Position numbers and translations under genes: made by a program. A stretch of DNA of 64,000 bases from contig JALQPE010002520.1 in NCBI GenBank assembly GCA_030407315.1, positions 1 to 64,000 of the forward strand, written 5' to 3'. The notes beneath the pieces are model-generated. The model saw only the letters and a list, made by a program, of their open reading frames with translations. It was not told the origin of the DNA and did not search any database. Source of the stretch: Asparagopsis taxiformis. Lineage: Eukaryota; Rhodophyta; Florideophyceae; Bonnemaisoniales; Bonnemaisoniaceae. Below are positions 42,181-51,379 of the stretch, piece after piece. Within the stretch, counting starts at the first letter, position 1. The number at the start of each line of letters is the position of its first letter.

Positions 42181-44041
42181 TTAAACTGAGAAGTAGTCAT
42201 TACCATATTCTATGAACAGCTCGGAGCCAGCAGAGATCGGCACGTTGGCAGTAACACAGACAACTTGATAGTTTGAGACAGTATTCTCGTCGAGGAGCTC
42301 TTGAACGGGAGACGAGAAACTAACGTTAGCTGCGCGTGAAGGACGTTCAGTTCCCTCAGCTGGATCCACAAAGTTGGGGTCATTGATTTTCGAAGCGACA
42401 CAGTACTCGAAAGGGACGACAAATATGGGGCTTCCGGCAGTAGAAGGAAGCAAACAAGATATATTCGAATCCTTGATTTGAAGAGCGTAGCTTCTGAAGC
42501 GCTCCACGGTAAATGCGGTGGGACCTGTTCCAAACGTCTTGCCTTTTGATTTATAGAGATCTCTGTAAACCAATGAACCGAAATAAAATAAAATCCAACA
42601 ATGTCACCAGGGTCGATCTGGCCTCTGGCAAAAAGACCGTCACCAGCCCCCGGAATAGTTGAGGGCGCGACGTACACGTTGTGTGCCATGGCATCAATGG
42701 AAAGCAGAAGATTGTTGTCAATGGTGGACAGCATGCCGAGAAGTGATTGAGGCCATTTGTGAACTGGAAGGTCGCCCAGTTGTTTGTATTGGTCTGGGAT
42801 ACCCCACATGCTAGTGAGGAAACTGACGAGGTGGGGCGGAAGTCGCGTAGCAACTGGCAAACCTGAGGTAGGCTTTGAAACCGTACCCTCCTCGGAAACC
42901 GGTAGATGTGATGAGGCGAGTTGTTGTAGCGAAGGATTGGAGAGCTGAGCAAAATTACCAATTGCTACTTGACGCAGAAATGCAGTATGAACTCTCGGAA
43001 GAGATAATTCAAAGCAATCTTTGTACTTTTCACAACCGACAAACCGCCTATACTGACCGTGGCGCATGTTAAGGCAAGCGACTGCAGTGGAGAATGTTCC
43101 GGCGAACAAGTCGACAACCAAATCTCCCTGGTGTGAAAATCGCCCAATTAGTTCCTGCAACAAACCAACGAGCTTCTGCTCCGGGCGCAGTACCTTGTTC
43201 TTCTGTTCCGTTTGGTCGAAATATTTGACAGTCTCTGAAGGCGATATCCTTGGAATGTTGTCGATAATATTTGTCCATGCTCGGAATCTGGTTGGGATGT
43301 AACCGGCATTTTTATAGTTCACCATCGCCCATCCTTTTCTTCCCTTTCCGAGCTTTGTAGCATGTACAACCAGCTCAGACATATTCATTAAACTGGTCGT
43401 AAATCTATATGGCGGAGAAGTGAAATGCGTTGGGCTCCGAATACAGAAGATAGGCTGTGAATCAACTGAAAACATGGGAGTGTTCGTAGAAGTCTTGACC
43501 TTTCGGAGTTCGTAAACCCAGTTGTAGAAAAGGGCAGCAGATGTGAAGATGAGAACATGACCACCCTGTCGTGTTACCTTTGCGATAGTTGCCACTGTGT
43601 CCACGATTTCTTGTTGGCGGAGAATGTCATACGCTGAATTCTCTCTCCCAGCTGTTCGTCTCGAATTATACGGTGGATCTGTGAGAACCAATTGGGCACC
43701 CTCTACAAGCTCCGGTTTTGCAGGAATATCAATGCGTTCATAGGTCTCAAGAAGATCTCTGAAACTGCAATTGAGTGTGTGTAGGCAAGAAGCCTTCATG
43801 TTTTGTAGGTTTGCTGGAATTGTAACAGGGTCTCCGAGACGCATAGATTCGATGTCTAAGGACTCGGCAGTACTTGTGTCTGATGGCCTTCTATGAGCGC
43901 TCACCGGCTCAGAAGTGCGAGCTGACTTTGCAGGAACATCAGTTTCATTACTGTTGTCCAGTCGCTTCCGTTTGACACCTGTATCCGTGTTTTGTTCAAT
44001 GGATGGTGACGCAGGAACGGGAGCGAAAGATGTATCAGCTT
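42181..44041 (-). pseudogene. DNA methyltransferase-SET fusion, C-terminal part, interrupted
   Basis: The minus-strand frame enters from the copy 2 junction. After a basic VKRKRLD segment comes a beta-class amino-methyltransferase: AQLVLTDPPYNSR (motif IV near 43670) precedes VVDLFAGTFSTAVAC and RRFVGCEKYKDCF (motif I near 43100). DPPY-type enzymes methylate adenine N6 or cytosine N4. A SET domain follows: APSTIPGAGDGLFARGQIDPG, then after a frame change KINDPNFVDP, AANVSF and GSELFIEYGNDYF to the stop at 42181. The frame change coincides with a doubled TAAAA at 42584-42593; without one copy the SET strand reads GFYFGSLVY, so a 5-bp duplication seems to have broken it. SET enzymes methylate lysine. 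Fusion of both activities is unusual. The other half is at 60170-61810. Confidence 0.75.
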
Positions 44042-44600
44042 CACTACGGTGTTGGGAATGGAAAAAGACAGTAAATTTACTGTCTGAGACAGTAAAAATT
44101 ACTGTCTGGCCAAGACAGTGCGCGGAGACAGTAAAATTTACTGTCTGGAAATTTCAGAATACTGCTGCAGCAATAAACTGGCACGAAATCTGGACAGTAC
44201 CAAAAACAGTAAAATTTACTGTCCAGAACAGTAAATTTTACTGTCCGGAAGTGTTGCCGCCAGACAGTATGTGCAGACAGTACATTTTACTGTCTGAGGC
44301 AGTGCATTGTATTGTATTACTGCACTGTCTGGGGAAATCTGTAGACAGAAGTGTAGATAGCAAATTGTATTGTCTGCGGGTAGTACCGTGCATTGGTTCA
44401 CAACACTGTCTGGTGGAGTGGACTTGAGAGGAAATAAGGGGCATAGTGTTAATGTGAAGATAAATATTGGAATGGTGTGTAGTATACGACTATAGTAATT
44501 GTGCGGGAGCTTTACTGATAGTTGGATGCAGGGAAGTTAGTACGAGGGAGTATAAGTTCTAGAGGAGAGCAGATAGACCGCACTCAGATGGGAACGATGA
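44042..44600. repeat. Right-type end of copy 2 (inverted)
   Basis: Starts CACTACGGTGTTGGGAATGG and continues with GACAGTAAATTTACTGTC hairpins for about 390 bp, then AT-rich DNA still similar to copy 1 near 13930. Beyond about 44600 the copies diverge. Confidence 0.85.
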
Positions 44601-45241
44601 TTTGTGTCACACATTCACACGATAGGATCAACTTTCCAACATTTTGAATGAATCACTGCCGCTGCACGTTGTCAGTTCCAGCCACAGTTTGAGGCTTAGA
44701 TTAATTTAGGGGAGTTTATGTATTAGTTCTATCGATTGTAAAGACTTCAATGAGAATAAAGACAATAAATACCTTGCATAAGTACTACACTGTGCTGCTT
44801 TCGTAGATGCCCAGAGAAACGGTTCATTGACCGTTGATATGTTTACAAATGACACAATTCCACTTTCGAACGTCAGCAGCTCGTCTTGAGGACACTTCTC
44901 TCCCCGCGCTGCGTGTTATACATATACACGGCTGCCAAAGAATGTGAAGGAATTGTACTCAATATCACAATGCGTAACAGACTATGGAATGGTGTTCTGA
45001 ACAGCGAGGCTTACCTGCTGTATTACGAGCGAGTCCAACACTAAAGTTTAAACAGTCTCTATCAATTCACTTTTGTTATAACAAGTTAGCTATAGCTAAC
45101 TTGGTTGACAGTTTCCATAGGCTTTATTATATTTTGGTTTGGCTTGGAACAAAATAGTTAGAATTGCAGGTCATTTAGCTTGTTATCAGGCTCTACCCGG
45201 CTTTCGTTGTAATTGCGATGGTACGCGTCCCTTCTACTGCG
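44601..45241. other. Copy 2 cargo without recognised gene
   Basis: No protein is recognised. It holds a perfect 22-bp palindrome (45082-45103, CAAGTTAGCTATAGCTAACT..) close to the end of the captured SSB fragment. Confidence 0.4.
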
Positions 45242-45640
45242 CTAAGAACCATTGGAGAGGCCAGGGGACGGCTCCGACCGCGACTGCAGAATTTCAAACG
45301 ACTCAGCTGTAACTACAATATTGGTCCTTGTTTCACCATCGGCACTAGTCCATGAATTGATACCAATTCCGCCTGAAATACCAACTCGGAGCCCCTTCTT
45401 CGCTGTCGACGCAGCTCTGTCACCCGGAGACCCAGAGGAATAGTTGGTATGACGTGGAGCTCTGGGCCCAGAGCTTCACATCATACCAACTATTCCTCTC
45501 CTGATCAGGCCCCCAATCAGGATCCCACGTATTCTCCACCGCCATCGAGAACTTGCATACATTGAAATCTGGCCTCATTTGCTTCAATTCCGGGTCGCGT
45601 TCCAGCCGACCCGTCAAAACCACTTTGTTCAGCCAGGGGA
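45242..45640 (-). pseudogene. Captured single-stranded-DNA-binding protein (SSB) fragment
   Basis: The minus-strand sequence reads VVLTGRLERDPELKQM, FNVCKFSMAVENTW and NSWYDVKLW, the first half of a bacterial-type SSB OB-fold as found in mitochondria and plastids. After a fold-back insertion it resumes in another frame with KKGLRVGISGGIGINSW, DGETRTNIVVTAESFEIL, the second half of the fold, and a stop at 45242. The usual order and spacing of SSB strands are kept, so this is a single copied gene segment without introns. The N-terminus and any targeting peptide are missing. Carried by a CACTA element, it is most simply a captured host gene fragment. Confidence 0.65.
45434..45499. repeat. 66-bp palindrome created inside the SSB fragment
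   Basis: Arms of 33 bp meet at GGGCCC (45464-45469) with two mismatches. On the coding strand the second arm is the reverse complement of the codons for RNSWYDVKLW placed directly after them. SSB homology resumes on the far side, so the extra arm is an insertion copied from its neighbour. Confidence 0.8.
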
Positions 45641-46420
45641 TCTCGGGGGAAATTCACCAGCAATTGCAAGCTCCTCGTTCAGAACGTACGGATCACGTTC
45701 TTCCTGCTTGTTGTCACCAGCGTCTGATGTTGCGCATGCTGTCGGCTGAGCGCATAGTCGCGTGCAGACGCGACTTCTAAATTGCACACGATCTGCGTTG
45801 ACTGGGCTGGTTTGAACCTCTTCACAAATGCGCTGTTTCTATTCGATCAAAAGATGCAAGCTGTAGCTGGCAGAAATGCTGTATTGAGCGGCATTGTGAT
45901 GAGGGCGAGATCGACTTCCGACGGGTTGATCAGGATGATGTGGTGGGCGAGGTTGGTTTCTAGTTTTCTTAGATCTCAATGTTATTTTGTTCAAAAAATG
46001 CCGGAATCGGACGAGACATGTCTCCGCTTGGATGCCGTCTTGGTAAAGGTCCAAACTCAGTTCCCATCGTTGAATTGGTGTTTCCTACCATACATTCCAA
46101 GCACAGATGGTCAATAGCAGTACCTACGCCCAATTGGGCGTAGGTGCTGTTAACAGCACGTGGTACTGTTAACAGCAGTGAGTAACCCATGACACAAGCA
46201 GCGCGTCGTAAAGAGCTGAAATCTATGGCGTTCATCGGGACATTTGTGCTCTTCAGCGCCATGCCCAACCGATGTCGTACTGCGACGTGGAATACTCGTC
46301 AAAGGCACACATGAATTCGTGTATTTCCACATTTCGGATGAAAGCAAAACTTTGGCGACTACACGAAATAATTCGGAGAATTGAACTCAATTTTCAGTGT
46401 TGATCATGGATGGTACGTTG
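45641..46420. other. Copy 2 cargo with palindromes, no gene recognised
   Basis: A minus-strand frame of 99 codons (45969-46268) has no recognised domain. It is crossed by a perfect 24-bp palindrome (46122-46145, centred on CAATTG). Two further short palindromes with core CTGTTAACAG lie at 46146-46157 and 46166-46175. Confidence 0.45.
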
Positions 46421-48080
46421 CTAACTACGTCCACTGCGTTTCCGCTTACTTACTACTACAGCGGCGTCCATCTTGCGCTCCTCTTTCACCTCAACGCCAT
46501 CCTTGATCTGATCCAACCGCTCCATCCCACACGTTCCCTCAATAGCACCATGCAAGTGCGCATCAACGTACAATCGCCAAGCCCTCTTCAAGTCCACCGC
46601 GACACCCAGCCCAGTTTCTTAAATCTTTTCCAGACTACACATCGCGTCCACGTCAAACTTCTGGACCGCCTCCTCATAAAGCGCTCTCGCTTATACGAAA
46701 TCCACATCAATACCCTTTCCGCCTCGATATATCGATGTATACATCTCTGCTAAACTCGTCTTACTTGCGACATTCCCCTTGCGTGCCGCCGATTCATACA
46801 GCGTTACCGCACGTCGCAAATCCCGTCGAATGCCCTCGCCGTTCTCCAGCATGCATGCTAAATTGTACATTGCAAACGCATTCCCACTCTGCGCTGACCG
46901 CTCATACAGCTCAAAAGCGCGCTTCTTATCAGTCCCTTCACCATTTCCATTGTCGTACAGCGTCGCGAGATTGTTCATACAATCTGCGTCTCCGTAATCA
47001 GATCCCGACTTGTACAGTCGAAAATCTTCTGCAATGTCCTTCTGCACGCCGCATCCCTCCTCAAACATGACGCCAAGATCATTCTTTGCCGAGATATCGC
47101 CGCCCATAATTCCCTCTTCGTACAACTGTGCTGCACGCGCCTCGTCCATCTCCACGCCGTGTCCCGTCTCGTACATGATTGCAATATTCGTTCTGCCGAC
47201 TGCTAGTCCTCCATCCGCTGCCTCCCGATACAATTGCAACGTTGCAGCAGGACTTGAAAAGGGCGTACGCCCTTTTCAAGTCCTGTTGCACTTCATGTCC
47301 ATTCTCATACATGTTTACAAGATGAACCTTGGCCTCCAGCGATCCCGAGGCTGCTGCGCGACGAAACAGCGCCACTGCTTGTTCATAGTCTCTTTCGCTG
47401 CCATCCGCATCGCGATACTTTTTTCCCAGCTGAAGTCCGGACGTGATATCTTCCGCCAATGCGCAGCGTTTGTACCTTACGCTTGCCTCTTCGCTGTTCG
47501 GCTGGCAGCCCTTTTCATAAAGTTGTGCCAAATTCCGCATGAGCGGTACCTGCGCGACGTCTGTCGAAACGCGAGATGATTCACAATCGACAATCACTGC
47601 CCATTGATCCGTGTGTTCGCGCAGCAAGCTCTGGACGTCGTCGAGCTGGCGACTCATAGCTGCAATTTTTTGTGCGAGCAGCGAGCTTTCAGCGGCTGCA
47701 GTGTGACGTGCACCGCGTGTCGTTTTGCCTGACGCAGAAGATAGTTGAACATCTTCCGTCGGATTTGATGCGTTTGCAATGCGCCATTTCAGGTTCATAG
47801 ACGGCATTTGTACCGAGTCGTCGCGTGACGGAGAGCCATAATCCACGAGTTTTCCTTCCAGAAAGCGAACTACGCAAATCGTGCGTGGATGACCAAAGCT
47901 CTCATGGTACTCGATGCGCCCGCAATTTTCAATGCCATTGCACCAAATCTCGAGCACGCACGCTTTCCACCAAGAATTTGTTGGGTTTTCCTTCTTGCGC
48001 GTGCCCCAGATCACGACCGGCCACAGTACCTCCACGGTCATGCCCACTTCGACCATCTCCGGCAGACTTAGCCCTGCCAT
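46421..48080 (-). pseudogene. Captured Sel1-repeat gene with Tudor-like start
   Basis: ATG 48080 (AGLSLPEMVEVGMTVEVLWP) begins a Tudor-like module, NSWWKACVLEI to NLKWRIAN. A coiled-coil-like linker follows, then Sel1 repeats: NLAQLYEKGCQPN, LGKKYRDADGSERDYEQAV, HLVNMYENGHEVQQDLKRA. A 28-base fold-back insertion at about 47239-47266 then shifts the frame. The repeats continue after it: LYREAADGGLAVGR, NDLGVMFEEGCGVQKD, NNLATLYDNGNGEGTDKKRA and YNLACMLENGEGI. Two in-frame TAA codons (near 46689 and 46620) precede another DLKRAWRLYVDAHLHG repeat and the end. Sel1 proteins act as adaptor solenoids. The copy is intron-free and broken, so it is probably a captured host gene. Confidence 0.75.
47243..47290. 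repeat. Palindrome created inside the Sel1 gene
   Basis: The inner 38 bp (47248-47285) pair perfectly around GGGCGTACGCCC; allowing one mismatch it extends to 48 bp. One arm encodes QQDLKRA; the other is its reverse complement, inserted directly after. Confidence 0.85.
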
Positions 48081-49146
48081 GCTGCTGCGCAGATGGGTCG
48101 TCGTGGAATGGTGCACGTGATGGCCGGCTGGTGCGGTTATTTCACCGGTCGAATGCGTGGCATGGAGGGTGAAGGTCGACAGGCATGGCGGAAACAACGG
48201 GAAATCACCAGTGATGCTGCCGAGTGGAGGATTCGGGCATTATGAACTTGGTATCGGTGGTTTATCGATCACGGCCATGCGCAGTGTCTCGGCTAACACT
48301 GTTGTGTTATGGTTCGACCCAATGTGCTGGAATGCCGATCGTGTTGATTTGCGACAAGCGGGGTTGATGCCGACCATTGCGTTGTTGTTTAGTTTATGCG
48401 GTGGAAGGATTAGTCAGGAGATTCTGGCCGTTGGGCAGTGCACGATGCCGTTTGAGATATAGAGCGTTTTCAACCTTTTCATTAGATGCCGAGCAACAGA
48501 AATGCGCTGAATTGGTGCTTGCTGTTTAGGCCAACTACCAAACTTGGCTGGTGGAAGCAGTCAGAAAACTTTTACAAGGATGTTGATCTGGGTCTCTGGC
48601 ACTGTCGCCGTTCAGAGTGCTGCCATCGCATCCCTGATCGACAAACTATTACAGTTTCAGCCACTGTATCTATCGCTAGAGAAGTGCACTATCGAATTTC
48701 TCAAACTGCCTCAAGGCAGTGTTTGAATCAACTTGTCCCAATTCTAATTCGTAATCAATCTCTCTGCAGACGCTTCCTTTCAACAATTCTCACATCAGAG
48801 CACTGATGAAACTCCTGCGGAAACACCTCTCCACCACATGGTTTTCTTGAGATACCAGTATCTGTAGGGGCCCCTACATTTGCCCCAAGCACCTTCCATC
48901 CTCTCAAAATACTCCGACAGCCCCGGTGCACTACACTGATGAGCACTAGCCCAGTACCAGTGTAACACGCAATGTCGGCTTGTAACACCTTTCTGTAGAC
49001 GAAATCTCATCGTGGCTTCCCCAAATCTCTCCAGCCCGTTCCCAATCTTACACGGTAAATACATCTCCCAGGATGCTTTTCATCAATCGGACCACACCGC
49101 TCCGCACCATAATTATGCGATTAATCGCAGGCAGATTTAGCACGCT
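48081..49146. other. Copy 2 cargo between two captured genes
   Basis: Short frames occur on both strands (for example 48157-48462 plus and 48795-49064 minus) but none is recognisable. The stretch before 48300 would be the 5' region of the captured Sel1 gene. A perfect 14-bp palindrome GTAGGGGCCCCTAC is at about 48866. Confidence 0.35.
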
Positions 49147-49647
49147 TCAGTTCATGACATGTACCACGTTTGAAACACTGTTTTGAGATCTCGCCGTTGC
49201 ACTTGGACACATCACATAAGTGTAACTGCATGAATCCACCATGATTGGCGATGACAACAGTCGAGACTTCAATAACTTGGCCCTTGGTGTACTTGCGCGA
49301 AATCCTGCCACGATAATAAAACCTACCACCACGAAGATGCTGCTGCGGGCCCCCTTCTCGTCACCACACACACCGGAGCGCCATGTATCGCTCTGCGCCA
49401 TGGGATCGAATAGCGTCCAATTATGTGCGCCCGCAACTTCCTGAGAGCGCGATCCGGCACCTCGAACGGTGCTTTTCAGTCCAGTAGGAAAATGCGCATA
49501 GCGATCACGCGGCGCCGAATGAAAGTATATTGAGGGCGATAGTTCGCTGCCGGAGAGGAGCCCGCGTTGTGGCGGATCGGACAGCAGACCGTGTGAGAAT
49601 GCTGTCGCAAGTAGGATGGCTACAGATGCGATGCGTAGATGCGACAT
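49147..49647 (-). pseudogene. Captured secreted-protein fragment, LPMO-like start
   Basis: ATG 49647 begins a signal peptide (SHLRIASVAILLATAFS) followed directly by HGLLSDPPQRGLLSG. An exposed His after the signal peptide and the HG..xPPxR pattern resemble lytic polysaccharide monooxygenases (copper enzymes that cleave chitin or cellulose), where that histidine binds copper. RSGVCGDEKGA lies further on. The later residues (IFVVVGFIIVAGF) do not resemble that family, and the second copper histidine cannot be placed, so the frame probably leaves the gene. I read it as the captured 5' part of a host gene. The family call is tentative. Confidence 0.4.
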
Positions 49648-49920
49648 TTCTCAGACGATAGAGACGCAGCTTGCGAAGACGGCATCGAGTGAAACCGTCG
49701 CCTATGTAGAATCGTCATATGGGAGATCAATGGAGAGAATGGAACTTTTGCGACTGTGCTTGTGGCCCTTGTTTCGCTCTTCGCTCGGCGCTGGTCGCCA
49801 TGAGGGACAGGTGACAATTCTAGCTGTGTGATAGTGTTCAAGTGGTACGATACTTGCGACTGGGAACGTCAGTAGAGCTCTAGGGTAGGAAGAATAAACT
49901 TGGGCGGGAGGACGGGTTTT
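49648..49920. other. Cargo-arm junction of copy 2
   Basis: No gene. Similarity to copy 1 resumes near 49840 with the shared AGAGCTCTAGGGTAGG sequence (around 10000 in copy 1, inverted). Confidence 0.5.
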
Positions 49921-49929
49921 CAGGACAAG

Positions 49930-50411
49930 CTGTCAGACCTGTAATTACTCTGTTTTCTTACAGCAAAGTCATCGTTAAGGCGGATTTTTTTCTTCAGGAC
50001 AAGCTGTCAAAACTGTAAGTTCTCTGTTTTCTTACAGCAAAGTCATCGTTAAGGCGGATTTGCCTCCTCAGGACAAGCTGTCGGAACTGCTATTCAGTTT
50101 TCTTACAGCAAAGGCAGTTTACCCAGGTTGCTTACAGAAAAGTCATCGTTACGATGACTTTGCTGTAAGTAAACAAAACATTACAGCAAAGTCATCGTTA
50201 CGATGACTTTGCTGTAAGTAAACAAAACATTACAGCAAAGTCATCGTTACGATGACTTTGCTGTAAGAAAACAAAACATTACAGCAAAGTCATCGTTACG
50301 ATGACTTTGCTGTAAGAAAACAAAACATTACAGCAAAGTCATCGTTACGATGACTTTGCTGTAAGAAAACAAAACATTACAGCAAAGTCATCTTAACGAT
50401 GACTTTGCTGT
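49930..50411. repeat. 37-bp palindrome iteron array, copy 2
   Basis: Six palindromes in 49-bp register between about 50129 and 50411, with spacers AAACAAAACAT-like. Before them lie two to three direct copies of a GGACAAGCTGTC-containing unit. The first palindrome and the last have single-base variants (TTACAGAAAAG and CATCTTAACG). Confidence 0.85.
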
Positions 50412-50479
50412 AAGAAACCATAGTAAACCAACCTCTCTGTAAGCATTCGAGAGGGACTGATGTTTCTCACTCGGGAAGA

Positions 50480-51240
50480 AGAAGGAGACGATTTCGGACC
50501 CCGCGAAAAAGGCTGTAAAGTGGTCTGGAAGGGTTGGGGTGGTTCTAGGAAGCACTAAAACGTGTTCTAATTGCACTCAAAGCTTCTGGCTTGCGTGGTA
50601 GGGCTGGTAGAATTCATCGATTTTCGGTCACCAGATTCTCACAACTGGAGATGTGATGGTCAAAATGGAACTTTGTCCGAATTATGTGCAAGTGGTCTGT
50701 AAGGGTTGGAGTGGGTCTAGGGAGTACGGAAAAGTGTTCTATGAGTTCGTAAAGCTGCTGGCTTGCGCATTAGGGCTGACAGAATGCATCGAGTTTTGGT
50801 CACCAGATTCCCACAACTGGACATGTGATGGCCAAAATTGAACTTTGTCGGAACGAAGTGCAAGTGGTCTGGGAAGGTTGGGGTGGGTCTGGGGAGTACT
50901 GTAACGGGTTTTATTTGCCCTGAAAGCTGGTAGCTTGCGAGGTAGAGCTTCCGGAGTTCACTAATTTTTGGTCACCAGATTCTCACAACTGGAGATGTGA
51001 TGGCCAAAATTGAACTTTGTCGGAACGAAGTGTAAGTGATCCGTAAGGGCTGGAGTGGCTCTAGGGAGTACGGAAAAGTGTTTTATGTGTCCGTAAAGCT
51101 GTTGAATTGCGTGGTAGGGATTCCAGAATGCATCGACTTTTGGTCACCAGACTCCCACAACTGGAGATGTGATAGCCAAAATTGAACTTTGCAAGAACGA
51201 AGTGCAAGTGTTCTGGATGCCTTCAAGTGGCCTGGAAGCG
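50480..51240. repeat. About 175-bp tandem repeat, copy 2
   Basis: Inverted counterpart of 8880-9440 with one additional unit (about 50860-51010). Units carry GGCCAAAATTGAACTTTGTC and GGTCACCAGATTC. Confidence 0.75.
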
Positions 51241-51379
51241 TACTCTGGACAAGTTTTCGGACCTTGAAGAGGCTCAACTGCACAATGCTGATATTGAAAT
51301 GAAACATTCATATAGTCCATTTTTAACTAGAACTTCTGGAATGGATTGCGTAGCCTATAGAGGAGCAATGTAGTTATAT

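Noticed and set aside
31793..45640. Bacterial or plasmid origin, given ParB, SSB and a DPPY methyltransferase
   Set aside because: They occur with TNP2 transposases, SET and Tudor-like domains and nuclear signals, without operon structure or ribosome-binding sites. The SSB is a broken captured fragment.
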